Shown: piece by piece, positions 26,391 to 34,891 of the stretch
Layout of the letters: each line of letters starts with the position of its first letter
Position numbering within the stretch: position 1 is the stretch's first letter
Assembly: GCF_006715225.1 (NCBI RefSeq)
Contig: NZ_VFMU01000001.1
Span: 1,488,001 to 1,552,000 of the forward strand
DNA from: Arthrobacter sp. SLBN-112
GTDB lineage: Bacteria > Actinomycetota > Actinomycetes > Actinomycetales > Micrococcaceae
Direction of reading: 5' to 3'
DNA length: 64,000 nt
Notes under the pieces: model-generated
Seen by the model: only the letters and a program-made list of their open reading frames with translations
What the model was told of the DNA's origin: nothing
Databases searched by the model: none
Position numbers and translations under genes: made by a program

Positions 26391-26556
26391 CCACCCGCCA
26401 AGCAGGCCACCCCCAACCGGTGCGACGACGGCGGTCCCCCCTCCGCCGTCGTCGTACCTTCCAGCGTTGCCGGCTCGGTTCCGCAGCGTTCCACCCCCGC
26501 CGTAAGACCTGATGCCCGTCTGCCCCGGACCGGCACGTCAAAGGAGACACCACCCC

Positions 26557-28023
26557 GTGAACCACCTTATGAATCCGCTGATACAGCGGGCGGCCGACGC
26601 CCCGGCCATCAAACCGGCCGTCGAGCTGGGCACCCCGGTACTGCTCACCATCGCAGCAGTGGGCATTGCCATCCTGCTGGTGATGATCATCCGCTTCAAG
26701 ATCCAGGCCTTCGTGGCACTTCTCACCGTCAGCATCCTGGTGGCCGTGGCTGCCACCATTCCGCTGCAGGACATCTTCACCGTGGTGTCCGGCGGCGTAG
26801 GCAGCACCATGGGCAAGGTGGCCATCCTGATTGCGCTCGGCGCCGTGCTGGGCCGGATGATCGAGGTGTCCGGCGGCGTCCAGTCCCTCGCGGACCACTT
26901 CACCCGCAAGCTCGGAGCCAGGCGCGTGGCCGTAGCGCTCACCGCCGTCGGCTTCCTGGTGGCCATCCCCGTATTCTTCGAGGTGGGCATCATCGTGCTG
27001 GTGCCCATCGTGTACGCCTTCGCCAAGATCGCCAAGGTCCACCCGATCAAGTTCGGCCTTCCCATGGCCGGCATCATGCTCGCCATCCACGTGGCCGTCC
27101 CGCCGCACCCGGGCATCGTTGCAGGCGCCGGCGTGCTTGGTGCCGACATTGGACTCATCGCGCTGATTTCCCTGCTGATCTGCATCCCGCTGGGCTTCCT
27201 GTCCTACTGGGTCGCGTCGATCATGAACCGCAAGGAATATGAGCTGCTGCCGGCCGTAAAGACCCAGGTGGAGGAGTTCGGCTCCGACTCCCTGGTCAAG
27301 GTAGGCCATGACGGACCCGGTGCCGCCGCGATCTCACCGCCGCGGCCGGGCCTGATCATCTTCCTGATCGCCGCACCGATCGTGCAGATCCTCCTGGGTA
27401 CCGCCGGCACCCTCATCCTCCCCAAGTCCCACCCGCTCTACGGCCTTGCAGCCTTCATTGGCAACCCCTTCCTTGCACTGCTGGTGGCCGTGGCGCTGTC
27501 CTTCTTCCTGCTGGCCGTCCGCCGCGGCTGGTCCTTTAGGGAAACCGGTGAAATCTTCGAAGGCTCGCTGCCTCCCATCGCCTCGATCCTGATGGTGGTG
27601 GCCGCCGGCGGTGTGTTCGGCAACGTCCTGCAGGTTTCCGGTATCGGTTCCGCGCTCTCCAAGACCCTGGACACACTGGGCGTGCCCCTGCTGCTTCTCG
27701 GCTTCATCATCTCGCTGGCACTCCGCGCCGCACAGGGTTCCGCCACCGTGGCCATCGTGACCAGCACGGGCCTGCTGTCCGCAGCCGTCAGCGGCGGCGG
27801 CTACAGCCCCGCCCAGATTGCCGTGATCGTCATCGCCATCGGCTTCGGAGCCCTGGGCCTGTCCCACGTGACGGACGCCGGCTTCTGGGTTGTGGTCCGC
27901 TACTACGGGCTCACCGTTTCCGACGGCTTGAAGACCTGGACCGTCCTGACCACCGTCCTGGGCCTGGCCGGCTTCGCGCTGACCTTCGTGGCCTGGATCC
28001 TGGTGGGAGGCCTGGGCGCCTGA
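26557..28023 (+). CDS. GntP family gluconate/acid-sugar permease
   Basis: 488-residue inner-membrane proton symporter with about 12-14 hydrophobic segments. Family motifs are MGKVAILIALGAVLGRMIEVSGG, GFLVAIPVFFEVGIIVLVPI (given in parts), VPPHPGIVAGA and the C-terminal RAAQGSATVAIVTSTGL with FGALGLSHVTDAGFW. The GTG at 26557 has AGGAG 10 nt upstream; an ATG five codons later is possible. Its stop overlaps the aldolase start by one base. It probably imports the acid sugar used by this operon. Confidence 0.92.
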   Translation: MNHLMNPLIQRAADAPAIKPAVELGTPVLLTIAAVGIAILLVMIIRFKIQAFVALLTVSILVAVAATIPLQDIFTVVSGGVGSTMGKVAILIALGAVLGRMIEVSGGVQSLADHFTRKLGARRVAVALTAVGFLVAIPVFFEVGIIVLVPIVYAFAKIAKVHPIKFGLPMAGIMLAIHVAVPPHPGIVAGAGVLGADIGLIALISLLICIPLGFLSYWVASIMNRKEYELLPAVKTQVEEFGSDSLVKVGHDGPGAAAISPPRPGLIIFLIAAPIVQILLGTAGTLILPKSHPLYGLAAFIGNPFLALLVAVALSFFLLAVRRGWSFRETGEIFEGSLPPIASILMVVAAGGVFGNVLQVSGIGSALSKTLDTLGVPLLLLGFIISLALRAAQGSATVAIVTSTGLLSAAVSGGGYSPAQIAVIVIAIGFGALGLSHVTDAGFWVVVRYYGLTVSDGLKTWTVLTTVLGLAGFALTFVAWILVGGLGA

Positions 28024-28886
28024 TGCGTACGCGACTGGACCACCTGGTCACCTCCGCACTGCAGCAGGGCTCCGCGGTGCCCGCCTTCACCTGCTACGAC
28101 TTCACCACCGCGCTGGCCGTGGTGGGCGCGGCCGAGGAATCCGGCCGGGGCGTGATCCTTCTGGTGGCGCCCAAGACCGCCGCCACCGCTAACGGCCTCC
28201 GGCTTATCGCGGCACTGCGCGGCCTCGCCGATGCTGCCACGGTGCCCGTCGCGGTGCAGCTCGACCACGCATCGGACCTCAACGTCATGGCCGACGCCGT
28301 GGCGGCCGGGGCGGATTCCGTCCTCGCCGACGGTTCATCCCTTCCTTACGAGGAGAACATCGAACTGGTCCAGGCGGCCCGGGCGTTGCTGGGCCCCGAC
28401 GTGGTGCTGGAAGCCGAACTGGGAGGCCTGGCAGGGGACGAGGACCGTGCCTTTTCCGCCGATCAGCCTGCCGGCCAGGCCGGCGTGGACGTGGCCGGCC
28501 TGACGGACTCGGCGCAGGTGGAGGACTTCGTGTCCCGCACTGGTGCAGAACTGCTGGCAGTGGCAGTGGGCAACGTCCACGGCAAGTACAAGGGCGAGCC
28601 CCGGCTGCGCTGGGATGTACTGCAGGACATTGCGGCGCGGGTACACATTCCGCTGGTCCTGCACGGTGCCTCCGGCATCCCCGCAACGGAACTCGTCAAA
28701 GCTGCGGCCATGAACGTTGGCAAGGTCAACTTCAATACCGAACTGCGGACCGGGGTGCTGGCCACCCTCCAGGACCAGCTTCCCGGCCACCGCGCGGACG
28801 GCGAGAACCTGCAGGGCCTGCTGGCCACCTGGAACCAGTCGGCCAAGGGGTTTGCCGCGGCCACGCTGGCCACGCTGGCACGGTAG
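28023..28886 (+). CDS. Class II (fructose-bisphosphate-type) aldolase
   Basis: 287 residues of the zinc-dependent FbaA/GatY/KbaY family, which cleave or form ketose phosphates around dihydroxyacetone phosphate. Metal ligands and catalytic residues are visible: VQLDHASD, EAELGGLAGDED, VGNVHGKYK and LVLHGASGIP, then the phosphate-binding GKVNFNTELR. The start overlaps the permease stop, so it belongs to the operon. DUF1537 kinase clusters more often carry an AraD-type decarboxylating aldolase or a PdxA-like enzyme; an Fba-type enzyme here implies a different cleavage step, which sequence alone does not define. Confidence 0.88.
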   Translation: MRTRLDHLVTSALQQGSAVPAFTCYDFTTALAVVGAAEESGRGVILLVAPKTAATANGLRLIAALRGLADAATVPVAVQLDHASDLNVMADAVAAGADSVLADGSSLPYEENIELVQAARALLGPDVVLEAELGGLAGDEDRAFSADQPAGQAGVDVAGLTDSAQVEDFVSRTGAELLAVAVGNVHGKYKGEPRLRWDVLQDIAARVHIPLVLHGASGIPATELVKAAAMNVGKVNFNTELRTGVLATLQDQLPGHRADGENLQGLLATWNQSAKGFAAATLATLAR

Positions 28887-28927
28887 CGGCACCGGAAGGG
28901 CGAAAGAAGGGTGGCTAGGATCAAGCA

Positions 28928-29332
28928 ATGACCCTGGCTTCCCTTCTTTTTGCCTTCCTTGCCGGCGCGCTGCACGTCTTCATTTTCACGATGGAGTCGC
29001 TTACCTGGACCCGGCCCGCCACCTGGAAGCGCTTTGGGGTTGCTTCCCAGTCCGACGCCGAGACCACCCGGTCCCTGGCCTACAACCAGGGCTTCTACAA
29101 CCTCTTCCTTGCCATCGGCGCTTTCACCGGCGCAGGGCTCGTGGGGTTGGGTGGCGCTGGGTCCGCCCAGGCAGTGGCAGGCTGGACCCTCATCTTCAGC
29201 TGCTGCGGCTCCATGCTGCTGGCGGCCGCCGTTCTGGCCTTCACCGGACGAAAGTACCTCCGCGCCGCCATCACCCAGGGCACCACGCCCCTGATCGCCG
29301 TCGTCCTGGGGCTGCTGGCAACACTGCAGTAA
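28928..29332 (+). CDS. DUF1304 family small membrane protein
   Basis: 134 residues with four hydrophobic segments: about 1-22, 57-77, 83-104 and 116-133. The conserved patterns HVFIFTMESLTW and AYNQGFYNLFLAIGAF identify the DUF1304 family. Function is unknown. It starts 41 bp after the aldolase and could be read through from the acid-sugar operon, but it has its own ribosome site (AGGAT) and need not belong to that pathway. Confidence 0.9.
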   Translation: MTLASLLFAFLAGALHVFIFTMESLTWTRPATWKRFGVASQSDAETTRSLAYNQGFYNLFLAIGAFTGAGLVGLGGAGSAQAVAGWTLIFSCCGSMLLAAAVLAFTGRKYLRAAITQGTTPLIAVVLGLLATLQ

Positions 29333-29421
29333 AGGGCCGCAACCGGCGAAAGTCCTTATACCGCACGGGCTCCGGGGGCACAATGGTGCCATGGGCAGCG
29401 TCGGGCCTTTATAGGGTCCCC

Positions 29422-30762
29422 ATGCGAAGCACCGGCACGCGGGCAGCAGGAACCGGGGCGGACACGGCAAGCCGTGATCCAGCGATCGACCTTGTCCGTT
29501 TCATCTGCCTGGTCCTGGTGGTGGTGGGCCACTCCACGATGGTTAGCCCGGTCCTGCACCCTGACGGCACCGTGACCACCGAGAACACCCTGGCCGAACA
29601 GGACTGGTTCGAACCCGTCATCTGGATCTTCATGGTCATGCCCCTGTTCTTTGTCACCGGCGGCATCACCGGCCTTCAGTCCTGGCGCCGGCTCCAGGCG
29701 GGCGGCGGGACGGCGGCCCAGTTCATCCGCACGCGCCTCCTGCGCCTGGTCCGCCCGGCCGCCGCCCTGCTGGCAGCCATGGTGGCCGGCCTGTCCGTGG
29801 CTGCAGCGCTCGGCGTGGACCGGCAGGTGGTCCAGCTCGTGGCCACCGGGGCGGGCATGCCACTGTGGTTTCTTGCGGCCTACCTCGCGGCTCAACTGAA
29901 CATTCCGGTCCTGGCGGCGCTCCATGACCGCGCCCCTTGGGTGACCCTCGGCCTGCTGATTGGGCTGGTGGTTGCCGTGGACTGTCTCCGGGGTGCCATG
30001 CCGGACCTGGCCAACGCCAACCTGGTCTTCGTGTGGTGCGCAGTGCAGCAACTGGGTTTCCTTGCTGCGGACGGACATCTTTCCCGGCTCTCCCGCTCCG
30101 GCCTGCTGGGCATCGCGGTGGCAGCACATCTGCTCCTGGGGCTCGTGACCGGACTCGGCCTGTACCGCGGCAACATGCTGGTCAACCTCAACCCGCCCAA
30201 CCTGTCCCTGGTGCTCCTGGGCGTTTCCCAGCTGGCGGCGATGGAACTGGCGCGGCCCGTCCTGGCGCCGCTGGCCGGCATCCGCTGGATCAACCGGCTC
30301 CTGCAGGTAGCCGGCGCCCGGTCCCTGACGGTATACCTGTGGCACCTGCCGCTGCTGGCAGCCATGTCCGGCTTGCTGCTCCTGGCACCAATCCCCAAAC
30401 CGTCGTCCGGAACCGCTGAATGGTGGTGGTCCCGCCCACTGGTGGTCCTTGCGCTGGTCCTCCTGCTCCTGCCGGTGGCCGCAGCCTTTGGCCGCCTGGA
30501 GGAACGGACGACGGCGCCCCAGGCCTTCCGCTGCAGGCCCGTCGTGGCGGGGACCGCCGTCGTGGTGGTCTTCATTCCCGTGGCGGACGCCGCGCTCAGC
30601 GGTCTGTCGTTGGGGCTGCTGGCAGCCGGCGTTGTGTGGTTTTCCGTGGCGATCCTTTTGCTGGGCGGCCTGCCGCTGCCGCGGCGCGCTGCTGCCCGCA
30701 GGGGCCGGCGGCGGGGGCCGGGGAAGAGGGGGCGAAGGGGCATTGCCAGCGGCGTGAAGTAG
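29422..30762 (+). CDS. Acyltransferase family 3-type membrane protein
   Basis: 446 residues with about ten transmembrane segments. The start RDPAIDLVRFICLVLVVVGHST carries the Arg-x-x-x-x-x-x-His pattern of acyltransferase-3 enzymes, which transfer acyl groups to sugars or envelope polymers; VYLWHLPLLA near residue 310 is a second family feature. A GTG 12 codons upstream with GGGGG before it is an alternative start; the ATG at 29422 is nearer the conserved region. The C-terminus is rich in Arg/Gly. The acceptor is unknown. Confidence 0.82.
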   Translation: MRSTGTRAAGTGADTASRDPAIDLVRFICLVLVVVGHSTMVSPVLHPDGTVTTENTLAEQDWFEPVIWIFMVMPLFFVTGGITGLQSWRRLQAGGGTAAQFIRTRLLRLVRPAAALLAAMVAGLSVAAALGVDRQVVQLVATGAGMPLWFLAAYLAAQLNIPVLAALHDRAPWVTLGLLIGLVVAVDCLRGAMPDLANANLVFVWCAVQQLGFLAADGHLSRLSRSGLLGIAVAAHLLLGLVTGLGLYRGNMLVNLNPPNLSLVLLGVSQLAAMELARPVLAPLAGIRWINRLLQVAGARSLTVYLWHLPLLAAMSGLLLLAPIPKPSSGTAEWWWSRPLVVLALVLLLLPVAAAFGRLEERTTAPQAFRCRPVVAGTAVVVVFIPVADAALSGLSLGLLAAGVVWFSVAILLLGGLPLPRRAAARRGRRRGPGKRGRRGIASGVK

Positions 30763-30777
30763 TGCCAGTGTCGAACC

Positions 30778-31107
30778 ATGACCGAGAACACCGCGTCCAC
30801 AGAGGACACCTTCACCGCCAATGTCTCGCTGCTGCGCAATGACGAACAGCAACGGTATGAGCTCCTGGTGGATGGCAGGCTGGCTGTCCAGGCCTTCTTC
30901 CGCGACCTTCCCGGGCACATTGATTTCACCCACACTGAAACCGGTGAGGACTTTGAAGGCCAGGGCCTGGGCAAGGTCCTGGCGCATTTTGCCCTAGATG
31001 ACGTGGTGGCCACCGGAAAGCGGATCATCCCGCACTGCCCGTTCATTTCCAGCTACCTCCGCAAGCACGAGGGCTACGGCCAGTTCGTCGACTGGCCGGA
31101 GCGCTGA
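30778..31107 (+). CDS. GNAT family N-acetyltransferase (YjdJ/GTL-like, 109 residues)
   Basis: Small single-domain protein with the acetyl-CoA loop EGQGLGKVLAHFALDDV and the C-terminal signature IIPHCPFISSYLRKHEGY, which define the short GNAT subfamily without a known substrate. FFRDLPGHIDFTHTET forms the central beta strands. It begins 16 bp after the acyltransferase stop and may share its transcript. Confidence 0.9.
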   Translation: MTENTASTEDTFTANVSLLRNDEQQRYELLVDGRLAVQAFFRDLPGHIDFTHTETGEDFEGQGLGKVLAHFALDDVVATGKRIIPHCPFISSYLRKHEGYGQFVDWPER

Positions 31108-31188
31108 CCCCATCCTGGCATCGCCCGGCCGTTATTCCCCGGCCTGCACCGGGTACAGCCTGCATACGTGCGCGTGTGGAAAAGGCAT

Positions 31189-32178
31189 ATGCAGCTGGCC
31201 GGGAAGGGCAATGTGGCGGGAAACCAGGACACCATTTTCGATGTGGCCATCATTGGCGGGGGACCGGCGGGTCTAAGCGCGGGGACCGCCTTGGCGCGGG
31301 CGCTGCGTTCCGTGGTGGTGATCGACGCCGGCGAGCAGCGGAACCTGGGGGCGGAAAGTGTCCACGGCTTCCTGAGCCGGGAGGGGATGCGTCCCCGGGA
31401 CCTTCTCGCGGCAGGCAGGGAGGAGCTGGCCAGGTACGGCGGGTCCGTGGCTTCCGGGTTTGTCAGGTCGGCCAGCCGCGACGGGGACCAGTTCATGCTG
31501 GCTTTGGACGACGGCTCCACCCGGGTTGCCCGGCGCCTGCTGATCGCGTCAGGAATCATGGATGAGCTGCCCGACCTGCCCGGCGTAGCCGACCGGTGGG
31601 GACGGGACGTGCTGTATTGCCCCTACTGCCACGGCTGGGAGGTGCGGAACCAAAAAATCGGAGTCCTGGCGGCGGATTCCCATTCCGTCATGCAGGCACT
31701 GACGTTCCGTCAGTGGAGCCCGGACGTGACGCTCCTGCTCAATGACGCCCTGGAACTCACCCCGGGCCAGGAGGAACAACTTGCTGCCCGGTCTGTCCGC
31801 GTGGTGGAGGGCAAGGTCCAGGCGCTGGAGGTCCGGGGCGACTGCCTTACCGGGGCCACCCTGGATGTGGGCCGGACGGTGCCCCTTGATGTCCTGGTGG
31901 TCAGTCCCGCTGCCACGAGTAAAGCCAACATGCTTCAGCGGCTGGGACTGGAACCGGCCGCCCTGCAGGATGGTCCGGGCAGCCGCCTGGAAACCGACGA
32001 AAGCGGCCGGACGTCATGCCCGGGGGTGTGGGCCGCGGGCAACGCTACTGATGTTTCCGCCCAGGTCATGACGGCGGCCGCAGCAGGGCTTCGCGCGGCG
32101 GAGGCCATCAACGCGGACCTGGTCCTGGCCGACACCCGGCACGCGGTTGAGGCTGCCCGCGTTCCAGCGGGGCACTAA
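31189..32178 (+). CDS. NAD(P)/FAD-dependent oxidoreductase, thioredoxin-reductase-like
   Basis: 329 residues. The FAD motif is VAIIGGGPAGLSAGTALA; a redox-active pair is present in YCPYCHGWE; the last FAD contact is GVWAAGNATD. The layout matches the single-chain TrxR-like flavoproteins of Actinobacteria that are not true thioredoxin reductases; the second Gly-rich NADPH motif is weak (IGVLAADSHSVMQA). A GTG 7 codons upstream and a GTG at 31213 are other possible starts. The partner disulfide substrate is unknown. Confidence 0.85.
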   Translation: MQLAGKGNVAGNQDTIFDVAIIGGGPAGLSAGTALARALRSVVVIDAGEQRNLGAESVHGFLSREGMRPRDLLAAGREELARYGGSVASGFVRSASRDGDQFMLALDDGSTRVARRLLIASGIMDELPDLPGVADRWGRDVLYCPYCHGWEVRNQKIGVLAADSHSVMQALTFRQWSPDVTLLLNDALELTPGQEEQLAARSVRVVEGKVQALEVRGDCLTGATLDVGRTVPLDVLVVSPAATSKANMLQRLGLEPAALQDGPGSRLETDESGRTSCPGVWAAGNATDVSAQVMTAAAAGLRAAEAINADLVLADTRHAVEAARVPAGH

Positions 32179-32190
32179 CCGCGGGGCTGC

Positions 32191-32517
32191 CTAGCTTGCG
32201 AGGGCCTGGTCGCTGACCGGTATGGCGGCGCCGGGGTCATCGATGGTGAAGCCGCAGGCGCACCGGTAGGTGACCACGCTCTCCGGGACGGAGCCTGGCC
32301 GCAGGGCAACCACTGAGTTCCCGTCAACGTATACGGGCTCCCGGACCGGCATTTCCCCGTGGTCAACAAGCTGCATCGGCATGCGGCAGTGCATGCGTGA
32401 ATTCAGGGTCATCAGCAGCCCTGCGTCCACGGGTACGGTGGCGGTCATGAGCTGCTCGCCAGCTGCCTCGGTGCGTTCCCCAAACGCCGTCAGCTGGTTT
32501 TCCATTGCGGTGGTCAT
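32191..32517 (-). CDS. Hypothetical protein (108 residues)
   Basis: I do not recognise this protein. AAGGAAG precedes the ATG by 7 nt, codon use is normal for the region and the frame is compact, so it is probably real. It contains MHCRMPMQLVDHGEMPVREP and YRCACGFTID; the three cysteines and nearby histidines could bind a metal. No signal peptide or membrane segment is seen. A palindromic motif shared with the GlsB-type gene lies ~90 bp upstream. Confidence 0.65.
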   Translation of the reverse strand: MTTAMENQLTAFGERTEAAGEQLMTATVPVDAGLLMTLNSRMHCRMPMQLVDHGEMPVREPVYVDGNSVVALRPGSVPESVVTYRCACGFTIDDPGAAIPVSDQALAS

Positions 32518-32603
32518 TATGTTCTTCCTTGGGCTTCTTTCACGGAGCCGCCAGCATTGGCAGCCCCGCCGCGAACTGCTTGCGGAGGTTCATCTACGCC
32601 ATA

Positions 32604-32621
32604 AGCAAAGCATGCTTACTA
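32604..32621. promoter_or_regulatory. AGTAAGCATG-type palindromic motif
   Basis: On the minus strand it reads TAGTAAGCATGCTTTGCT. The left half is shared with the motif at 9661, and both stand before minus-strand genes. Possible common regulator. Confidence 0.4.
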
Positions 32622-32647
32622 ATTAATGCACAAGTCAGGATGGGTGT

Positions 32648-32684
32648 AGTGCCTGCCCCGCGGGTGGCCGGCAGGCACTCTTTT
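32648..32684 (+). terminator. Intrinsic terminator with no obvious plus-strand gene
   Basis: Stem AGTGCCTGCC / GGCAGGCACT with a 12-nt loop, followed by CTTTT on the plus strand. The nearest plus-strand gene ends at 32178, and the region between holds a minus-strand gene. It could end a short RNA begun in the 32518-32647 gap. Confidence 0.6.
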
Positions 32685-32769
32685 CGGGGTTTGAGCGAAG
32701 CCCCCTCACTGTCCCATCTCCCGGTCGGCGGCCCTGAAAATACAGGGCTGCCGGCCTGAAAACCCCGGA

Positions 32770-33111
32770 TTAACTGCGGCGGCGCTGCCAGTTCCAGGCG
32801 TGCCAGAACAGCAGGAAAACCAGGGTGGCGAAACCGGCGAGAGCCAACTGCGGGGCGAACGTGAACAAAACGAAGTCGAATGAAAACCCGTTGCTTATCG
32901 GTCCTAAGGCCACAGGCCCACGCAGCAGGGTCCCGACGCCCCCGGCGATGAGTCCTGCCGCCAGCAGCCACAACACCACGATGAACGGATTCGGTCCCGA
33001 CCAGGTCCCCGCCGTCTCTGCGGGCCCAGTATCGGCCGGTTCCGGCAGCACCGTATTTCCATCCCTGTCCACTTCGCGGAAGCCGAGTGCTCCGGATTGT
33101 TGCTGGTCCAT
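32770..33111 (-). CDS. Hypothetical small membrane protein (113 residues)
   Basis: An N-terminal hydrophilic part (residues 1-42) is followed by two hydrophobic segments: about 43-66 (FIVVLWLLAAGLIAGGVG) and 80-105 (DFVLFTFAPQLALAGFATL). It ends WHAWNWQRRRS, with positive residues on the cytoplasmic side. No family is recognised. It is divergent from the siderophore operon; nothing indicates a link with iron. Confidence 0.7.
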   Translation of the reverse strand: MDQQQSGALGFREVDRDGNTVLPEPADTGPAETAGTWSGPNPFIVVLWLLAAGLIAGGVGTLLRGPVALGPISNGFSFDFVLFTFAPQLALAGFATLVFLLFWHAWNWQRRRS

Positions 33112-33222
33112 ATTTCCCCCTTGACGGCAGCAGCCCGGACGGCCGCCGGAGCCACCAGCCTAGTGCCCGCCCAGGGACGCAACACGAATAATTACGGCAC
33201 GAAAGTTTGATTAAAAGGGTTG

Positions 33223-33241
33223 CTAAGTAAGGCTGTCCTTA
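33223..33241 (+). promoter_or_regulatory. Candidate IdeR/DmdR iron box before desA
   Basis: CTAAGTAAGGCTGTCCTTA matches 13 of 19 positions of the IdeR/DtxR consensus TTAGGTTAGGCTAACCTAA. An inner inverted repeat (AGTAAGG, 4 nt, CCTTACT) is perfect. It lies 28 bp before the desA start, as expected for iron-repressed siderophore synthesis. Confidence 0.75.
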
Positions 33242-33268
33242 CTGACAGTCCGAACGAAAGAAGAAACC

Positions 33269-34891
33269 GTGCCGTTAATGACCCGCCACGACCAAGCCAG
33301 CCAGCGAGCGGGGCGGTCCCGAAATAACCAAGAGACTGACGTGCCGCAGGAGGCCCTGGCGGGCCAGGACTTCGCCGCCCACGTGGAACTCGCCCTGGGT
33401 GCGGAAAACCACCTCTTCACCTCCCGCAACTCCGCCCGCTACGTGGCGCAGGTGCTGCAGGGCGTCACGGCGGTGGCCACCAAACTCGAACGGACTGCCA
33501 ATCCGTTCACCGGAGTTACGCCGGCCGACATGCGGGCGCGCGTTGCAGCAGTGGACCTGGACGCTCCGCTGCCGGACACAGCTGCGGCGCTCGAGGAACT
33601 CGACCACGTTTACCTCCGCGACGCCGTCTACTTCCACAGCCCCAAATACGCAGCCCACCTGAACTGCCCGGTGGTCATCCCGGCCCTGGTGGGCGAGGCC
33701 ATTCTTTCCGCCGTCAACTCCTCCCTGGATACCTGGGACCAGAGCGCGGGCGCCACCATGATTGAACGTCGGCTGGTGGCCTGGACCGCGGACCGGCTCC
33801 AGATGGGCGGCAACGCGGACGGCATTTTCACCTCCGGGGGCAGCCAGTCCAACCTGCAGGCGCTGCTCATTGCCCGTAACCATGCTGTGGCAATGCTCCG
33901 CAGGAATCCTGCGCAGAGCGGTCTCCGCCTGCCGGCGCTGCTGGAGCGGTTGCGGATCTTCACCTCGGCAGACAGCCACTTCAGCATCCGGAAATCGGCC
34001 TCAATGCTGGGGCTGGGCTTCGACGCGGTGGTCACCGTACCGTGCACAGGGGACCACCGGATGGACCCACGCGCCCTCGCCTCGGCCATGGCGGAAGCGC
34101 ACCAGGCCGGCCTGGTGCCAATGGCGGTTGTGGCCACCGCCGGGACAACGGACTTCGGGGCGGTGGACCCGTTCACAGAGCTCGCGGCCCTGGCCCGCAG
34201 CTACGGTGCGTGGCTCCACGTGGATGCCGCGTACGGCGGCGGGCTGATGGTTTCCGGCCGGTACCGGAACCTGCTGGATGGCATCTCCCTGGCCGACTCG
34301 GTCACCGTGGACTTCCATAAGACCTTCTTCCAACCGGTCAGCTCCAGCGCTCTGATTGTCCGCGAATCGGCGATGCTCCGGCACGTCACCTACTACGCCG
34401 ACTACCTCAACCCGGAAAGTGCCGCCCTGGCCGAGATTCCCAACCAGGTGGACAAGAGCATCCAGACCACCCGCCGCTTCGATGCCCTGAAACTGTGGCT
34501 GACCCTGAGGATTATGGGAGCGGACGCCATCGGAGCCTTGTTCGATGAAGCGATCGACCTCGCCGCCCGTGTTGGTTGCCTCCTCGAAGCCGATCCCGAC
34601 TTTGAACTTGCCGTCCGTCCGCACCTGAGCACCCTGGTCTTCCGCTACCGTCCGCGGCTCGGGCACGTTGGCCGGCTGTCCGAGGACGCCGCCGACGCGC
34701 TGAACCCCGCCATCCGGGCGGCCGTCTTTGCCTCCGGCGAGGCAGCGGTGGCCGGAACCACGGTGGCCGGGCGCCACTACCTGAAGCTCACGCTCCTTAA
34801 CGCAGAGGCAACCGTCGAGGACATCGCCGGGATCATCGACCTCCTGCGCAGTACCGGCGCGGGCCTCCTGAAGGGCGGCGCGGCGGCATGA
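33269..34891 (+). CDS. desA: PLP-dependent decarboxylase (lysine decarboxylase, DesA-like)
   Basis: 540-residue group II decarboxylase, which makes cadaverine from lysine as the first step of desferrioxamine-type siderophore synthesis. The PLP lysine is Lys351 in TVDFHKTFFQP; the aspartate contacting the ring is in WLHVDAAYGGG, and TSGGSQSNLQALLIARN is the cofactor phosphate region. The start is a GTG at 33269 with a weak purine-rich site; the first ~25 residues are not conserved, so a later start is possible. The next gene begins inside its stop codon (ATGA). Related enzymes act on diaminobutyrate, but the monooxygenase and synthetase that follow favour lysine. Confidence 0.9.
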   Translation: MPLMTRHDQASQRAGRSRNNQETDVPQEALAGQDFAAHVELALGAENHLFTSRNSARYVAQVLQGVTAVATKLERTANPFTGVTPADMRARVAAVDLDAPLPDTAAALEELDHVYLRDAVYFHSPKYAAHLNCPVVIPALVGEAILSAVNSSLDTWDQSAGATMIERRLVAWTADRLQMGGNADGIFTSGGSQSNLQALLIARNHAVAMLRRNPAQSGLRLPALLERLRIFTSADSHFSIRKSASMLGLGFDAVVTVPCTGDHRMDPRALASAMAEAHQAGLVPMAVVATAGTTDFGAVDPFTELAALARSYGAWLHVDAAYGGGLMVSGRYRNLLDGISLADSVTVDFHKTFFQPVSSSALIVRESAMLRHVTYYADYLNPESAALAEIPNQVDKSIQTTRRFDALKLWLTLRIMGADAIGALFDEAIDLAARVGCLLEADPDFELAVRPHLSTLVFRYRPRLGHVGRLSEDAADALNPAIRAAVFASGEAAVAGTTVAGRHYLKLTLLNAEATVEDIAGIIDLLRSTGAGLLKGGAAA

